This document shows positions 21,540 to 31,208 of a stretch of 64,000 nucleotides of DNA, in pieces. Every line of letters begins with the position of its first letter. The stretch's first letter is position 1. The DNA comes from Bartonella quintana (GTDB taxonomy: Bacteria > Pseudomonadota > Alphaproteobacteria > Rhizobiales > Rhizobiaceae). The notes under the pieces were generated by a model. It made no database searches and had not been told where the DNA came from. It saw nothing but the letters and a program-made list of their open reading frames with translations. Location of the stretch: positions 310,001 through 374,000 of the forward strand of contig NZ_AP019773.1 in NCBI RefSeq assembly GCF_009936175.1, written 5' to 3'. Made by a program: the position numbers and the translations under genes.

Positions 21540-21960
21540 TTAGATCCTCTTGCCCTTTCGCAAGGTTGATGACTCTTCTGTCGATAATTTCATGAATATG
21601 GTGTGTATCTTGAAAAATGATCCGAGATAAGTTTGTGTTGAATCTTCATAATTAGGATGAGAAAGATCTACGTAAGACTTAGATTTTTAAAATTGAAAAT
21701 GCTTTGAAGTGCTAAGAGGGCTTCATCCACTACATGAAAGGCAGATTTTCTACTTGTGATCAAAGTATTAATATTAGCAGAAAATGAACCTCCTAAAGGG
21801 GTATGACGAGATCGTGCATTAATTAGGGCAATGACATAATTGTCGTTGTTGTCACATCAAGCCGGATTTTGTTTTGATTTATCAAAAGGCCGAATGCTAA
21901 TCAATGTTAAAGCTCTTACGATTTTGGTTCGCATTTGAGTTGTGTTCAAGATTGGAGCCA
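21540..21960 (-). pseudogene. Unrecognised decayed coding remnant
   Basis: Read on the minus strand, two consecutive frames keep protein-like sequence. One holds YVIALINARSRHTPLGG and ITSRKSAFHVVDEALLAL; after a frameshift near 21680 the next has YVDLSHPNYEDSTQTYLG and IHEIIDRRVINLAKGQ. The smooth hand-over between frames suggests one ruined gene. I do not recognise the family. It lies downstream of, and on the same strand as, the phage lysis genes, so a phage origin is possible. Confidence 0.35.
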
Positions 21961-22011
21961 CAGCCTATGAAAAGAGGGTTTTCGCGAAACATTTTTTTCA
22001 TTAACAGTTTT

Positions 22012-22210
22012 TCAATTTTTTGAGAACCACTGATGCAAATGTGTACAGATATCGTCTATCGCATCTATAAAACGGGGAAAATCAATAACCGATAAGAATA
22101 TGATAAACACACCCCATTTCATACAATAAGATACTCTTTTCACACCTTGGTAGGTATTGATTATTTCCTGAAGAAGCTGTTTTTCTGATCTGTAAACTCT
22201 GTGTTTCCAT
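22012..22210 (-). pseudogene. Small phage-type membrane protein, frameshifted (holin-like)
   Basis: From a possible ATG at 22210 the frame shifts after about eight codons. The continuing frame reads EKQLLQEIINTYQGVKR, a hydrophobic segment (MKWGVFIIFLSVIDFP) and ends at TGA 22012. One predicted membrane helix with a charged N terminus, immediately downstream of a lysozyme and a membrane-anchored coil protein, fits a holin-like lysis component. Identity is inferred from size, topology and context only. Confidence 0.4.
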
Positions 22211-22319
22211 CACTTTGTTTTCTGTCCACGTTTCCACCCACACAAACGTTCACCTTGCTTGTTATGTTTTAGGATGTCTTTCGCCAAATTTGGGCTAATC
22301 ACATTGAGATCTTGCTGGT

Positions 22320-22586
22320 TCAAATAAATTGGCAGCCACCCAAGGCAAGAAGTTCGTTCATTCGTTGCGCAAACCAGCCAGAAAGCTCATTACGCACATT
22401 AGCATCACTTTTCTTGTTAACTTCATTTTCTACCTTAAGCCGTGTTTTTGCTGCTTTTAAAGCTTTCTCTGTTTGTTTTTTCTGTTCAGTTTTCTTTCCA
22501 AGAAAAAAGGCTTTCGCCAAAGCAACAAAAAAAGCTGCTAAGATTGCTGCTATTATCATCAGATATTTTTTTATCCGTAAAATCAT
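22320..22586 (-). CDS. Phage-type membrane-anchored coiled-coil protein (Rz/spanin-like?)
   Basis: An 88-residue protein with an N-terminal membrane helix (residues about 8-30, alanine-rich) followed by a Lys/Glu-rich, probably coiled-coil segment (EQKKQTEKALKAAKTRLKVE) and a short C-terminal tail. Its ATG overlaps the lysozyme stop as ATGA, the classic coupling of a phage lysis cassette. The architecture resembles an inner-membrane spanin, but no spanin signature is certain. Intact, unlike most of the surrounding phage DNA. Confidence 0.55.
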   Translation of the reverse strand: MILRIKKYLMIIAAILAAFFVALAKAFFLGKKTEQKKQTEKALKAAKTRLKVENEVNKKSDANVRNELSGWFAQRMNELLALGGCQFI

Positions 22587-23245
22587 AGGCGGTGCTCCTG
22601 GAAGCGTTTAGCAATATATATCATAGCCGTACAGGCAGCCAAAACCATAATGCCTGCTAAAGCCCATTGAACAGGACCATTACCTGTGAACAGTCCTCCA
22701 AGGCCTGAGAAAGAACCTATGATTGGTGCAAGAGCTTCTACTTTGCAAATACCTGTAACACCTTGTGCTTCTACTCTTTGATAATTTGGAGACACATAAG
22801 CACCTTGAGCCCATAGCCCTGCTTCGGCTGCTCGGCGATTGACAAGTCCTTGAAGACGTTTTCCTCCTGCTCTTGTCCATTTTTGCAATTCAATAGGGAC
22901 AGCTTCATAATTCCCTTTATTAAGCTTTTTTAGAAGTTTAGAACTACGAAAAGCTTCTGTTCCAACATTATAGCAAAACGATACAAGGGCGGCGAACTGC
23001 TCATCGTTTAAAGGAACAGCAACAGTTTGTTCAACAACACATTCAAATTGTTTCAAGTCTTGACAAAGGATCTTTTCCGCCTCTTTTTGCGTAATCTGCA
23101 TGCCTTTATGGACTGCTGGAGCACCTGTAATGCTTGTATGTCCATAACCGATTGTCCACACACCAATGGCAGCTTCGTAGGCGTTTAAATTCAAACCTTC
23201 CCATTGTTTAATCAGTGCAAACCCTTTTTTTGATATTTTTCGCAT
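22583..23245 (-). CDS. Phage lysozyme (GH24) with C-terminal membrane segment; catalytic Asp replaced
   Basis: A 220-residue phage endolysin of the T4/P21 lysozyme family, which cleaves peptidoglycan between MurNAc and GlcNAc. The catalytic block starts normally (Glu16 in QWEGLNLNAY, Thr31 in VWTIGYGHT), but the Asp of the E-x8-D-x5-T triad, expected at residue 25, is Ala (codon GCT; GAT would be one base away). Residues 60-150 keep the rest of the fold. Unusually for the family, a glycine-rich linker and a membrane helix (about 188-210) follow. Translationally coupled to the next gene by ATGA. Activity is doubtful. Confidence 0.9.
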   Translation of the reverse strand: MRKISKKGFALIKQWEGLNLNAYEAAIGVWTIGYGHTSITGAPAVHKGMQITQKEAEKILCQDLKQFECVVEQTVAVPLNDEQFAALVSFCYNVGTEAFRSSKLLKKLNKGNYEAVPIELQKWTRAGGKRLQGLVNRRAAEAGLWAQGAYVSPNYQRVEAQGVTGICKVEALAPIIGSFSGLGGLFTGNGPVQWALAGIMVLAACTAMIYIAKRFQEHRL

Positions 23246-23687
23246 TATCCTTATCCCATAAAAACCTACATAAAGCAGGACATGAATTAAAAATTCAAAA
23301 CTTACATCTGTTCCATTTGAAAGAACGGGACAGTAAAATGGTCTGTTAGAGTTAGAAGACCTTGACGATAGGATTTGTTAAGATCTATGTTAGCTTTTCG
23401 TTAGAAAAAATTATGTTAATATTATTCATTCTGTAGCAATTAACTTCCTCTCTACTTGAAAAAAACAATTTTATTCGATCCAATTCGTAATCAGAAGGGC
23501 TTCTCTCAATGGGATTCCACCACTGACTTCAGTGCAAATTCTGTCTTGAATATTTATTTATCTGAATGAGAAATCATCTTTGCGATAACACATCAAACAA
23601 TGTAAAAATTTGATCAACTAAATTACATGCCCTTCATATTACTGCTCTAAAGAACAAATTTTACGGCACGTCGGATAAAGTAGAATT
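23246..23687. other. AT-rich spacer, no gene seen
   Basis: Sequence upstream of the lysozyme gene, with no recognisable coding remnant. It probably holds the promoter of the lysis cassette, but no site could be identified with confidence. Confidence 0.4.
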
Positions 23688-24218
23688 TAAGCTATACCAA
23701 TAAGGAAATCATTGGTCTTGAGCTAATTTCCAGCTTGTCCTTTGTGACCTTCTTTTGCAAAAACCTGAGTAATAACACTCAGTGCACATAGCCACATTGC
23801 TGATTGTTGCAAAGTTAAAACCAATACCAAGGGTATAATCAATCATTGTTTTCCGTCATCCTCGTTACCAAGCTATACAACATCTCGACCGCTACTCAGA
23901 ATAAACCTATTTCTGAGGCCAATATTAGAATCTATTAGAATCTGCACAAAAATCCTCCATGAGCCCTTAAAAGTTTAAATAACGAATTTTCATCAACCCA
24001 TATTTATCTTCCAGCATTGGCGGCTTTAGAGTAGCTTTACTTGACAAACCATCAATCTGTACACTTAGGTAAGAATCTGTCCAAGAAAGAGTAGGGATTA
24101 GAATAATGAATGAAATAATAGGTGTAGAATCTTGAAGAACTATAACACCCGCTGCTTGTATTGTAGAAATCGTCATCAAGGCAAAAAAAGATACTATAAT
24201 TAAACGTTTCGTATTCAT
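23688..24218 (-). pseudogene. Hemin-binding/Omp31-like outer-membrane protein, decayed
   Basis: The N terminus is a clean signal peptide (MNTKRLIIVSFFALMTISTI, ending QAA) followed by TPIISF, LSWTDSYLSVQIDG and SSKATL, a degraded form of the SWTGFYLGGQ-x-GG-x-SSKATL start of Bartonella Hbp/Pap31 proteins. The first frame stops at 23967. Other frames give DYTLGIGFNFATISNVAM near 23740-23850 and NDFLIGIA near 23690-23716, corresponding to the barrel and the last strand (RVGIAY-F). Intact family members run to about 260-290 residues, so internal deletion has also occurred. Hbp proteins bind heme at the outer membrane; this copy cannot. Confidence 0.75.
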
Positions 24219-24479
24219 TAAAGTGCCTCACAATCCATATTCAAAATACGTAATGTATTATACATGTCTTAGCAAAAAAATCTACAGTTAATTTGACTAT
24301 TCTTTAATTTTGCTCTCTAATTGCCTTAATTGCCTCAAAAAAATCAATAATAAGAAACATAACGGCTATAGCTGATTTTTCTCTTATGGGGGTTGTTTTT
24401 GAATAAAAACACAACATATTTGGGAAATAATAATTATATAAACCAACGATATTAGTTAAAAAAACGCTGTATAAATTAG

Positions 24480-24604
24480 TTCAGCAACGCGTGGACTTAA
24501 TCATGCTACATCACACGTGTAACAATCCGTGTTTGACAAGATATCAATGATCGACCAGGAAAATAATCAATACCGGATAATGGCTGTCCTGTTGTCCGAT
24601 CCAT
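24480..24604 (-). pseudogene. Phage baseplate assembly protein W (gp25-like) remnant
   Basis: From ATG 24604 on the minus strand the frame reads MDRTTGQPLSGIDYF, the hallmark start of the GPW/gp25 baseplate family. After damage it continues as TRIVTRVM and HALLN where intact proteins have a TRIGSRVMRRDYG-like block. Stops interrupt the frame and the C-terminal half is absent. Baseplate W forms the wedge of contractile phage tails. It lies directly downstream of V-like remnants, in the V-W order of P2-like phages. Confidence 0.65.
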
Positions 24605-24619
24605 TTCCCTGTTCAATTT

Positions 24620-25300
24620 GGACCTCCTGTCATAAAGGCACTAGGAGCAACATCGCTGAATATGTGTTGCGCCTACATTTTTACCGTTATGTCTTAATGC
24701 CTTTGAATGGAGGGAAACATCATACCCTAAATGAAGAGAATATTGTCATTCAAAGTGAGTGAAACATCACCACTCATTTGTGGAGGATAATACTTACCTT
24801 TAAGCTTAAACTGAGGTCACTTTTTGAGGCAATCTTTATGTCCTCTGGTTTTCTCAGCTCTAACGTAGCGCTATCGCTTTTTATCAATACGCGATAAGAG
24901 ATCGGAAGGATAAATTTCCCTCCTGATTTTGATGGTCAATGCATAGGTATTTTGTTCATCATCATACGCAACCTATTTTATCAGGGTAGATAGTTCGATG
25001 AATGCTTCCTTTATCTGCTGCTTGGTTGGCATCTGTATGAAGGAGCCAACGATCACTTTTTGTGATAAATGCTCCTGATGCAAACACTACTACTTCGTTT
25101 GACAGATCAGTCTTATACCATCTAGAATCCAAGATAAGCGCCATTGCGAACGTCTTCATAAAAAAATCTCATCTTCTGCCTGATTTGTATTCACAAGCTC
25201 CAAAGCACGGTGAAGCGGCTACGAGATTAATGCGTACACGCTCCTTTATTGTGTTTGTCAAGTTAGGAGACAGGCTTGTTCATCAGTTTTTTTACCAGCG
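24620..25300 (-). pseudogene. Phage baseplate assembly protein V (spike) remnant
   Basis: Minus-strand pieces in order: GSIHRTIYPDKI from the 65-residue frame at 24962-25159; AYDDEQNTYALTIK one frame over; ATLELRKPEDIKIASKSDL; MSGDVSLTLNDNI; and near the end NGKNVGATH followed by SDVAP and FMTGGPN. This succession of short beta-repeats with a terminal GKNVGA-x-H-x-H and GPP-type end is typical of gpV tail-spike proteins. At least three frameshifts separate the pieces. The gene W remnant follows at once. Assigned by motif and order. Confidence 0.5.
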
Positions 25301-25399
25301 TCTTTAATAACGGCAACCGTCATGGGATTATGTTTGCAATGAAGTAGATAGTTTTTAAGCAGCATTTGATGATAGTGGCAATGGTTTAGAGATTCCATT

Positions 25400-26220
25400 A
25401 AGATAGCACTCTATTAAGTCATCTTTTGCTATGAGAACAACATTATTGCTTTTATGGGACGTTTATTGTGGAGTTGGTTGTGGCAGCAGTGATGTAGAAA
25501 TTTTGCGCCTTTGTGGCAAAAGCACTTTGATGCATAAAGAGATTAAGGACCAGAGCAGTGAACATTTCGATAATCAAACCATTGGGAAGATTGTCGAACC
25601 ATTAGCCAAATGTCATGGTTATCAAACAAAAATAAGTCAGTAATTCATTAAACAAGTCTTGCTTTATGCGATTCGTACAGATCAGTCAGCGCTTGATTTT
25701 TTAACACGCTTTGCAGACTGGATGCAGATGCGTTTTTTGCTCAAAAACAAGAAGTTTTTGTTTTTAAGCGGCGACAATTTCCTCATACAAGAAATTCATC
25801 AATGTGACTGCTCTCATTGGGAGTTTACACTTTGAGAGTCTTGCATCCAATACAGCATCATTGAAGCGCGTTATTTTGATCATGCCAAGGGGGAACAGCA
25901 TCAAGTCAAGCATCAAACGGATTTTACCGGTCCCATTCGCTGTCTACACAACTGTTACACTTGTGAGGAGGAGTCTTTAGTGGTGGCTGCATCAGAAGGG
26001 GATAGGTTCTGCCGTGCTTGTGGGCAGTGGTCCTTTGGCACTCGAGGGGCACACCGAAATCATGGCTATCTAGCCCCTTCTTCTGCAGGGATTTCGTAAG
26101 GAAATCAATGGTTCATGGGATGCTGCTGCCGTGCCCCATCGCTATGAGAAGACGAGCGGCTATCCCACAGAAATCATATTAGAAGACCCGAACAAGGGAA
26201 AGAAAAGTAGCACAGAATAG
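25400..26220 (+). pseudogene. Decayed coding region of uncertain identity, probably phage-derived
   Basis: Plus-strand frames retain long protein-like runs: a 70-residue frame at 25431-25643, then ALDFLTRFADWMQ near 25690, and a run containing TDFTGPIRC and FCRACGQWSFGTRG near 25918-26050. The last piece is SWDAAAVPHRYEKTSGYPTE, ending near 26220. Cys pairs suggest a zinc ribbon, as in phage terminases, but I cannot confirm this. Stops and frameshifts break the frame at least three times. Base composition is richer in G+C than the flanks. It lies between baseplate and methylase remnants. Confidence 0.4.
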
Positions 26221-26349
26221 GGGCTGGGTTAGTCACCCAGCCGACAGGAATAATTTGCAAGCACTCGTCTGATACCAGAAAGCCTGATATCGTGGCCACT
26301 TCTTAATCACTTGGAAAAATATTTTTCACGGGTGGATTTTCTTGAGGTA

Positions 26350-26960
26350 GAAATTAATACCACCTGCTGAAATTATCAATAATCTTTCGGAGATACGGTG
26401 AATTTTTTTCAGGTATTGCAACGTCATTAAACCTTTTATGGAATTGTTGGAGTTCCAGATTAGTGGCTGTGAAGAGTTTCAACATTTCCGCATGCAAGAT
26501 CCAGAAACTCTCACTGATTTAGAGTGGGCTTTCCAGTTTTTATATTTGCAGGGGTTAAGCTTTAGTGGTCAGGTGACCAATCGTCCGATTGGAATTTAAA
26601 TCAGTTGGAGTGCACAGTTTAATACTTTCAAACTTGAAGCCTTATTAAAATATTTACCATTATTTAGCAGGTGTTACCATTAAACATTTAAACTGGTCTA
26701 ATTTTATTCCCTGACCGGTTAAACACCTTTTTTATCTTGACCTGCCTTATTGGGGGTATTGAGGATTATTACGGAAAGGATTTGGTTAAGCGGGAGGATT
26801 ATCAGGCAATGGCCATGATGCTTACACATCTAAAAGAAAAGTTTCCTTTGTCTTTGAAATGATGTGCCAGAGGTCCGAAAAACTTTCAGTTGATTGCCAT
26901 ATACAAGAGATCACAGCATTTTATCCATGTTGCTCTTCAAATAATACAATTTCGGTTAAG
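26350..26960 (+). pseudogene. DNA adenine methylase (D12 class) remnant
   Basis: Across two or three frames the sequence gives MELLEFQISGCEEFQHFR, DLEWAFQFLYLQGLSF, then VTIKHLNWSNFIP, LDLPYWG and EDYYGKDLVKREDYQAMA, with MMLTHLKEKFPLSL after that. This is the order of D12-class N6-adenine methyltransferases of phages, including the motif IV site, which reads DLPYW here instead of DPPYW. Stops, frameshifts and the Pro-to-Leu change show it is dead. Such methylases protect phage DNA or act in phage regulation. Confidence 0.75.
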
Positions 26961-27163
26961 GAACTGATCGTTACCAATTTGTAATTTCTAAAAAAAGAAA
27001 AATATTCTTTAAAGGGTTTTTAAATGATTTTTAAAAGGTCCTTGAAGACCCTTTGAGAACTCTTTAAAACTCTTTGAAAAAAATAAACAAACCCTGATAT
27101 AAGCTACACCGATTATTAAAGAAAAAAATCTATATATTTCGATATGTTGAGCAAATAAAACGG

Positions 27164-27236
27164 TGCCGCATGCCGGGTTCGAACCAGCGACCCCATCATT
27201 ACGAATGATGTGCTCTACCAACTGAGCTAATGCGGC
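27164..27236 (-). tRNA. tRNA-Thr (CGT)
   Basis: The reverse strand folds as a 73-base cloverleaf. The acceptor is GCCGCAT/ATGCGGC, followed by D-arm GCTCAGTTGGTAGAGC, an anticodon stem CATCATT...AATGATG with anticodon CGT, and T-arm GGTTCGAACC. The discriminator is A and the CCA tail is not encoded. CGT reads ACG threonine codons. Its 3' end faces the decayed phage region. Confidence 0.97.
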
Positions 27237-28551
27237 GTAGGCTTATACTATTGAGCAGACCAAAGTTAGTTTGACGGTAATAGCTAAAAGAATGTACAAA
27301 AGCAAGTATGCAATTTATTTGATAATTTATAAGATGTTGCAGCCATTGAGGTAAAATGAATGGGTTGCGGAAATTAGCAGCAAAGTAGGATTTTTTGATC
27401 TTTATACTATGAAATTGCCAATATGTCTTCTTCATTTACGATTGCGTTCAACGTTGGAGATGATATAAAAACGCGTCTTTAAGGATAGGAAGTGGCGTTA
27501 AGATATCTTTGTACAGATGAAGATATTTGCGTTTTTTCTCGGAATCGAAAAGGGAGAAATTTTTTGATAAGCCTATTTGGTGAATAAAAAAACTGTCATC
27601 AGTCTTTATGATATGAAGATAAATTAGTGTGATAATTGTTTTCTAGAAAAGCTATTTTTCATTCTTATAGGAATAAAGATAAAATAAACAATTTGATAAA
27701 ATTGGACGCGTTTTTTTATTTAAGATAGAATAAGCAGAGAACTATGTCGGATGAAAATCTGCTGACAGAACTAGAAATAGAGCGCTAGCGTATCAAGAAA
27801 AAAATTTCTTTCATGGTAACTGATCAATGGAAAAGGTTAGATGAAATATTTAAGAAAAATTAATGCCTTAACGAGGCGATTTTCAGATTTAGAAGAACAA
27901 AGTTTCTCTGAAAACATTGTTACGTCATTCCTTCATGAATAGGAATGCTTGATGCTTTTCTTGAAGCTTTTAAATTTTTTTCCGGTAAAGCTTCTTGGTT
28001 TTTACAAAGATTATAATGCTTAGCAGAACTACAATAGTGCGAAATGCTCTTTTATAGCAATTACAGTCAGTTCACTGTTCAGATTTTTTCGTTTAGTCCG
28101 TGCAGTGTGCGATGGTTTTTGTAAATTCTATATTATCATAATTTCCATAAAAGCGCTGATGTTATTTCGGGTGCATTTTATATATAAGTGCGGTACTGAA
28201 AAAACAAAGAGAAGCTTTTTTAGCAGATAAACTAGAAGCCATAGACAATTTTAGCTCCCCTTAACATGTTCGTTTCTTCCCGTACAAATTTTTCTCTCCG
28301 ATGGGATTGCAGGTGAAGCTCCCTAGTGGCTAAATACTTTTAATTGACCCCAATAAGCTTATTGTTGATGTAATAAGTTTATAGCAATCATGAGGTGGTA
28401 TCTAGATTCATAATAAGGTTCTCTTAATTTATGCCCATGAACGAAATGACTTTCAAGCTATTTTGATAAGATGAAATTCTCTAAAATGTATCAGTTATGG
28501 ATGACACAAATGAATTTTAGAGGAATCCTCTTAATATCAAATGTATTTCCC
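27237..28551. other. Long AT-rich spacer with traces of decayed coding sequence
   Basis: No gene can be supported. A short open stretch at 27841-27942 (+; MKYLRKINALTRRFSDLEEQ at the start) and the MSDENLLTELEIER frame at about 27744 look protein-like but match no family I know. They may be fossils of the element next to tRNA-Thr. Confidence 0.4.
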
Positions 28552-28905
28552 TTACGTATATGAGATTTTGTGAAAAGGCTTTTGTTTTTTGTAATTCAAG
28601 AGACAAAATCCTATTGCTAAAGCTCCTAAAATAGACCATCCTGGTAAACAAGTTAGAGTAATACAAATTGAGGATAAGAAAGGTGGCATGATATTACGTA
28701 TCGATTGATTAAGTCCATAGATATCTGTTTTGAGGAGGTTTACTAACATTTTATTGAGAGGGGTTGTTGTCCAATGTGAGGCGCTTACAGAATGCGTGCT
28801 ATCAAGGGCCAGGACTATAATCGTCAATGTAACGAAAATGAAAGCCATTAATTTAAGGAGATGACGGAGCATATTTTTTCTTAACCATTTTAACGAAACA
28901 TTCAC
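28552..28905 (-). CDS. Hypothetical two-helix membrane protein
   Basis: A 117-residue frame with two predicted membrane helices, residues about 17-34 (LMAFIFVTLTIIVLAL) and about 77-104 (ICITLTCLPGWSILGALAIG). Between them is a polar loop of roughly 45 residues; the tail is basic. No convincing ribosome site precedes either the first ATG or the ATG at residue 12, so the start is uncertain. It is divergent from the amino-acid permease, about 150 bases away. I do not recognise a family; it may be a fragment of a larger transporter. Confidence 0.4.
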   Translation of the reverse strand: MNVSLKWLRKNMLRHLLKLMAFIFVTLTIIVLALDSTHSVSASHWTTTPLNKMLVNLLKTDIYGLNQSIRNIMPPFLSSICITLTCLPGWSILGALAIGFCLLNYKKQKPFHKISYT

Positions 28906-29055
28906 ATAACGTAGAGAAAGACAACTAGTTGCATTGTGATAAGAAACATAAGTTGACGTTCGTTTTTTGTGATTTTTTTTTGAAAAAAATATATGAAAAT
29001 CACGGTTGGTTTTCTCGATAAAAATTTAAGTTAAATCCAACCAGAGTAATGAGAT

Positions 29056-30486
29056 ATGCTGTTTGACGAAAAACACAATAAATTGAAGCGTAGCCTTCAA
29101 AATCGCCATGTTCAAATGATTGCTTTGGGAGGAGTTATTGGAACAGGCCTTTTTTATGGATCAACAGAATCGATACGATTAGCTGGTCCGTCAACCATTT
29201 TAGCTTATCTTTTTGGAGGACTTATTATGTATTTCATCATGCGAATGCTTGGTGAGATGTCAGTAGAGGAACCAACTTCAGGTGCTTTTAGCTTCTTTGC
29301 CTATAAATATTGGGGGAGTTTAGCTGGTTTTATAACAGGTTGGAACTATTGGTTTCTTTATATTCTTGTCAGTATGACCGAACTAACAGTTGTCGGATTT
29401 TATCTTGATCATTGGCTTTTGATCGATCACTGGAAGTCATCTTTCATTGTGCTTTTGTTGGTAACATTGATCAATTTATTGAATGTTCGTTTTTACGGAG
29501 AATTTGAATTTGGCTTGGCTTTGATTAAAGTAGCTGCTGTTGTTGGTATGATTGTTTTTGGAATTTTTCTCATTGTCACTGAGATAGGTGGGAATCAAGC
29601 GAGTATTTCTCATCTTTGGGATCATGGTGGTTTTTTTCCTTATGGTGCAATGGGAGTTGTTTTGGCCACTTGCGTGGTGATGTTTTCTTTCGGTGGAACA
29701 GAGCTTATTGGTATTGCTGCTGGAGAGGTATCAAACCCACAAAAAACAATACCAATCGCTATTCGTAAAGTTATGTGGAGGATTGTAATTTTTTATATTG
29801 GTTCTATTAGCGTTATTATGATGATAAGTCCGTGGAATATGATCGGAAAAGATGTTAGCCCTTTTGTAAAAATTTTTGAAATTATAGGAATTCCTGCAGC
29901 TGGTCATATTTTGAATTTTGTGGTCATTATGGCTGCTATTTCAGTTTACAATAGTGGCATTTATTCTAATGGTCGTATGCTTTATAGTTTAGCTATACAA
30001 AAAAATGCACCACATATTTTTAGTAAACTGAGTGCTGCCCGCGTTCCTTATGTTGCTATCCTTTTTTCATCGATCTGTACTGCAATAATCATCGTTGTGA
30101 ATGCTTTTGTTCCCAATAATAGTTTTATGCGTATCATGGCTCTTGCGAACGCAGCGGCAATTATTACTTGGTCTATTATTGTTATTGTTCATTTAAAGTT
30201 TCGAAAAGTACATAAAGACAGAAAAGGGGCATTTATTTATGCGTTTGCTTTATATCCTTACGCCAACTATCTTTGTCTCTGCTTTCTTGCTGCATTGTTT
30301 TGCATTATGTTTGTAAGTGGCTTTGGGAAAAATGGATTAATGGCTCAACTGTTCAATGTGGTAGGAATAAGTGCATCCTCTGTTGAATCATATATCCCTG
30401 CACAGATGCCTGATATGAGTTTGGCAGTTATTATCATTCCTCTGTGGTGCTTACTTTTGCTCTTAGGCTATAAACTTAAGCGATAG
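29056..30486 (+). CDS. Amino-acid permease, APC superfamily (AAT family)
   Basis: A 476-residue inner-membrane protein with about 12 predicted helices. The N terminus (KRSLQNRHVQMIALGGVIGTGLF in shortened form) and the motif GEVSNPQKTIP are those of the amino acid transporter family that includes AroP, GabP, CycA and AnsP; these are proton symporters. The substrate cannot be decided by eye. A short hydrophilic tail ends the protein. It is probably transcribed alone, but bioM starts only about 30 bases after its stop, so read-through into the biotin operon is possible. Confidence 0.88.
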   Translation: MLFDEKHNKLKRSLQNRHVQMIALGGVIGTGLFYGSTESIRLAGPSTILAYLFGGLIMYFIMRMLGEMSVEEPTSGAFSFFAYKYWGSLAGFITGWNYWFLYILVSMTELTVVGFYLDHWLLIDHWKSSFIVLLLVTLINLLNVRFYGEFEFGLALIKVAAVVGMIVFGIFLIVTEIGGNQASISHLWDHGGFFPYGAMGVVLATCVVMFSFGGTELIGIAAGEVSNPQKTIPIAIRKVMWRIVIFYIGSISVIMMISPWNMIGKDVSPFVKIFEIIGIPAAGHILNFVVIMAAISVYNSGIYSNGRMLYSLAIQKNAPHIFSKLSAARVPYVAILFSSICTAIIIVVNAFVPNNSFMRIMALANAAAIITWSIIVIVHLKFRKVHKDRKGAFIYAFALYPYANYLCLCFLAALFCIMFVSGFGKNGLMAQLFNVVGISASSVESYIPAQMPDMSLAVIIIPLWCLLLLLGYKLKR

Positions 30487-30515
30487 CAATAGGAAAGGCA
30501 ATATAAAGAGAGTTA

Positions 30516-31208
30516 TTGGAAGAGATCTTGGGAATCATAAAATTTGATAAGGTCACACAGGTCTTTGGTGATTTGTGCGTTTTAAGGGATATTACTGTAC
30601 AGCTTACTGAGAAACGAATTGCAGTGATTGGTGCGAATGGTTCTGGAAAAAGTACATTCGTCCGTCTTATTAATGGGTTACAACTTCCATCAAATGGTTT
30701 TGTGAGTGTTGATGGGCTTGATACAAAACGCGATGCAAAGGCGGTAAAGCGTAAAGTAGGATTTGTTTTCCAAAATCCCGACAATCAGATTGTATTACCG
30801 TTAGTGGAAGAAGATTTATCTTTTGGTCTAAAAAATTTGAACCTTAGTAAGGATGAAATCAAGAAACGTGTGGATGAAATTTTACAGCGTTATGATCTCC
30901 AGGTCTTTAAAAATCACGCAGTTCATTTATTGAGTGGTGGACAAAAACAACTCGTTGCCATTTCTAGTGTAGTAGCAATGAAGCCAGACTATATTGTTTT
31001 TGATGAGCCTACGACATTACTTGATTTACGAAATAAACGCCGTGTTACACAAGTTATAGAGGAATTACCACAAACAGCGATCGTTGTATCACATGATTTG
31101 GAATTTTTGAAAAATTTTGATAGAATACTCGTTTTTGATAAGGGGGAGATAGCTGTTGATGATGTGCCTTTGGTTGCTATCAAGGAATATATAAGAAGGA
31201 TGTCATGA
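30516..31208 (+). CDS. bioM: Biotin ECF transporter ATPase BioM
   Basis: ATPase of the energy-coupling-factor transporter for biotin. The 230-residue protein has Walker [10 protein letters not shown] (about 39-47), the Q-loop FQNPDNQ, the ABC signature LLSGGQKQ, Walker B YIVFDEPT and the switch His in VSHD. Both possible starts are TTG, at 30516 and 30528, each with a purine-rich stretch close upstream, so the first residue is uncertain by four codons. The stop overlaps the bioN ATG (ATGA). With bioN and bioY it forms a complete bioMNY operon. Confidence 0.93.
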   Translation: MEEILGIIKFDKVTQVFGDLCVLRDITVQLTEKRIAVIGANGSGKSTFVRLINGLQLPSNGFVSVDGLDTKRDAKAVKRKVGFVFQNPDNQIVLPLVEEDLSFGLKNLNLSKDEIKKRVDEILQRYDLQVFKNHAVHLLSGGQKQLVAISSVVAMKPDYIVFDEPTTLLDLRNKRRVTQVIEELPQTAIVVSHDLEFLKNFDRILVFDKGEIAVDDVPLVAIKEYIRRMS

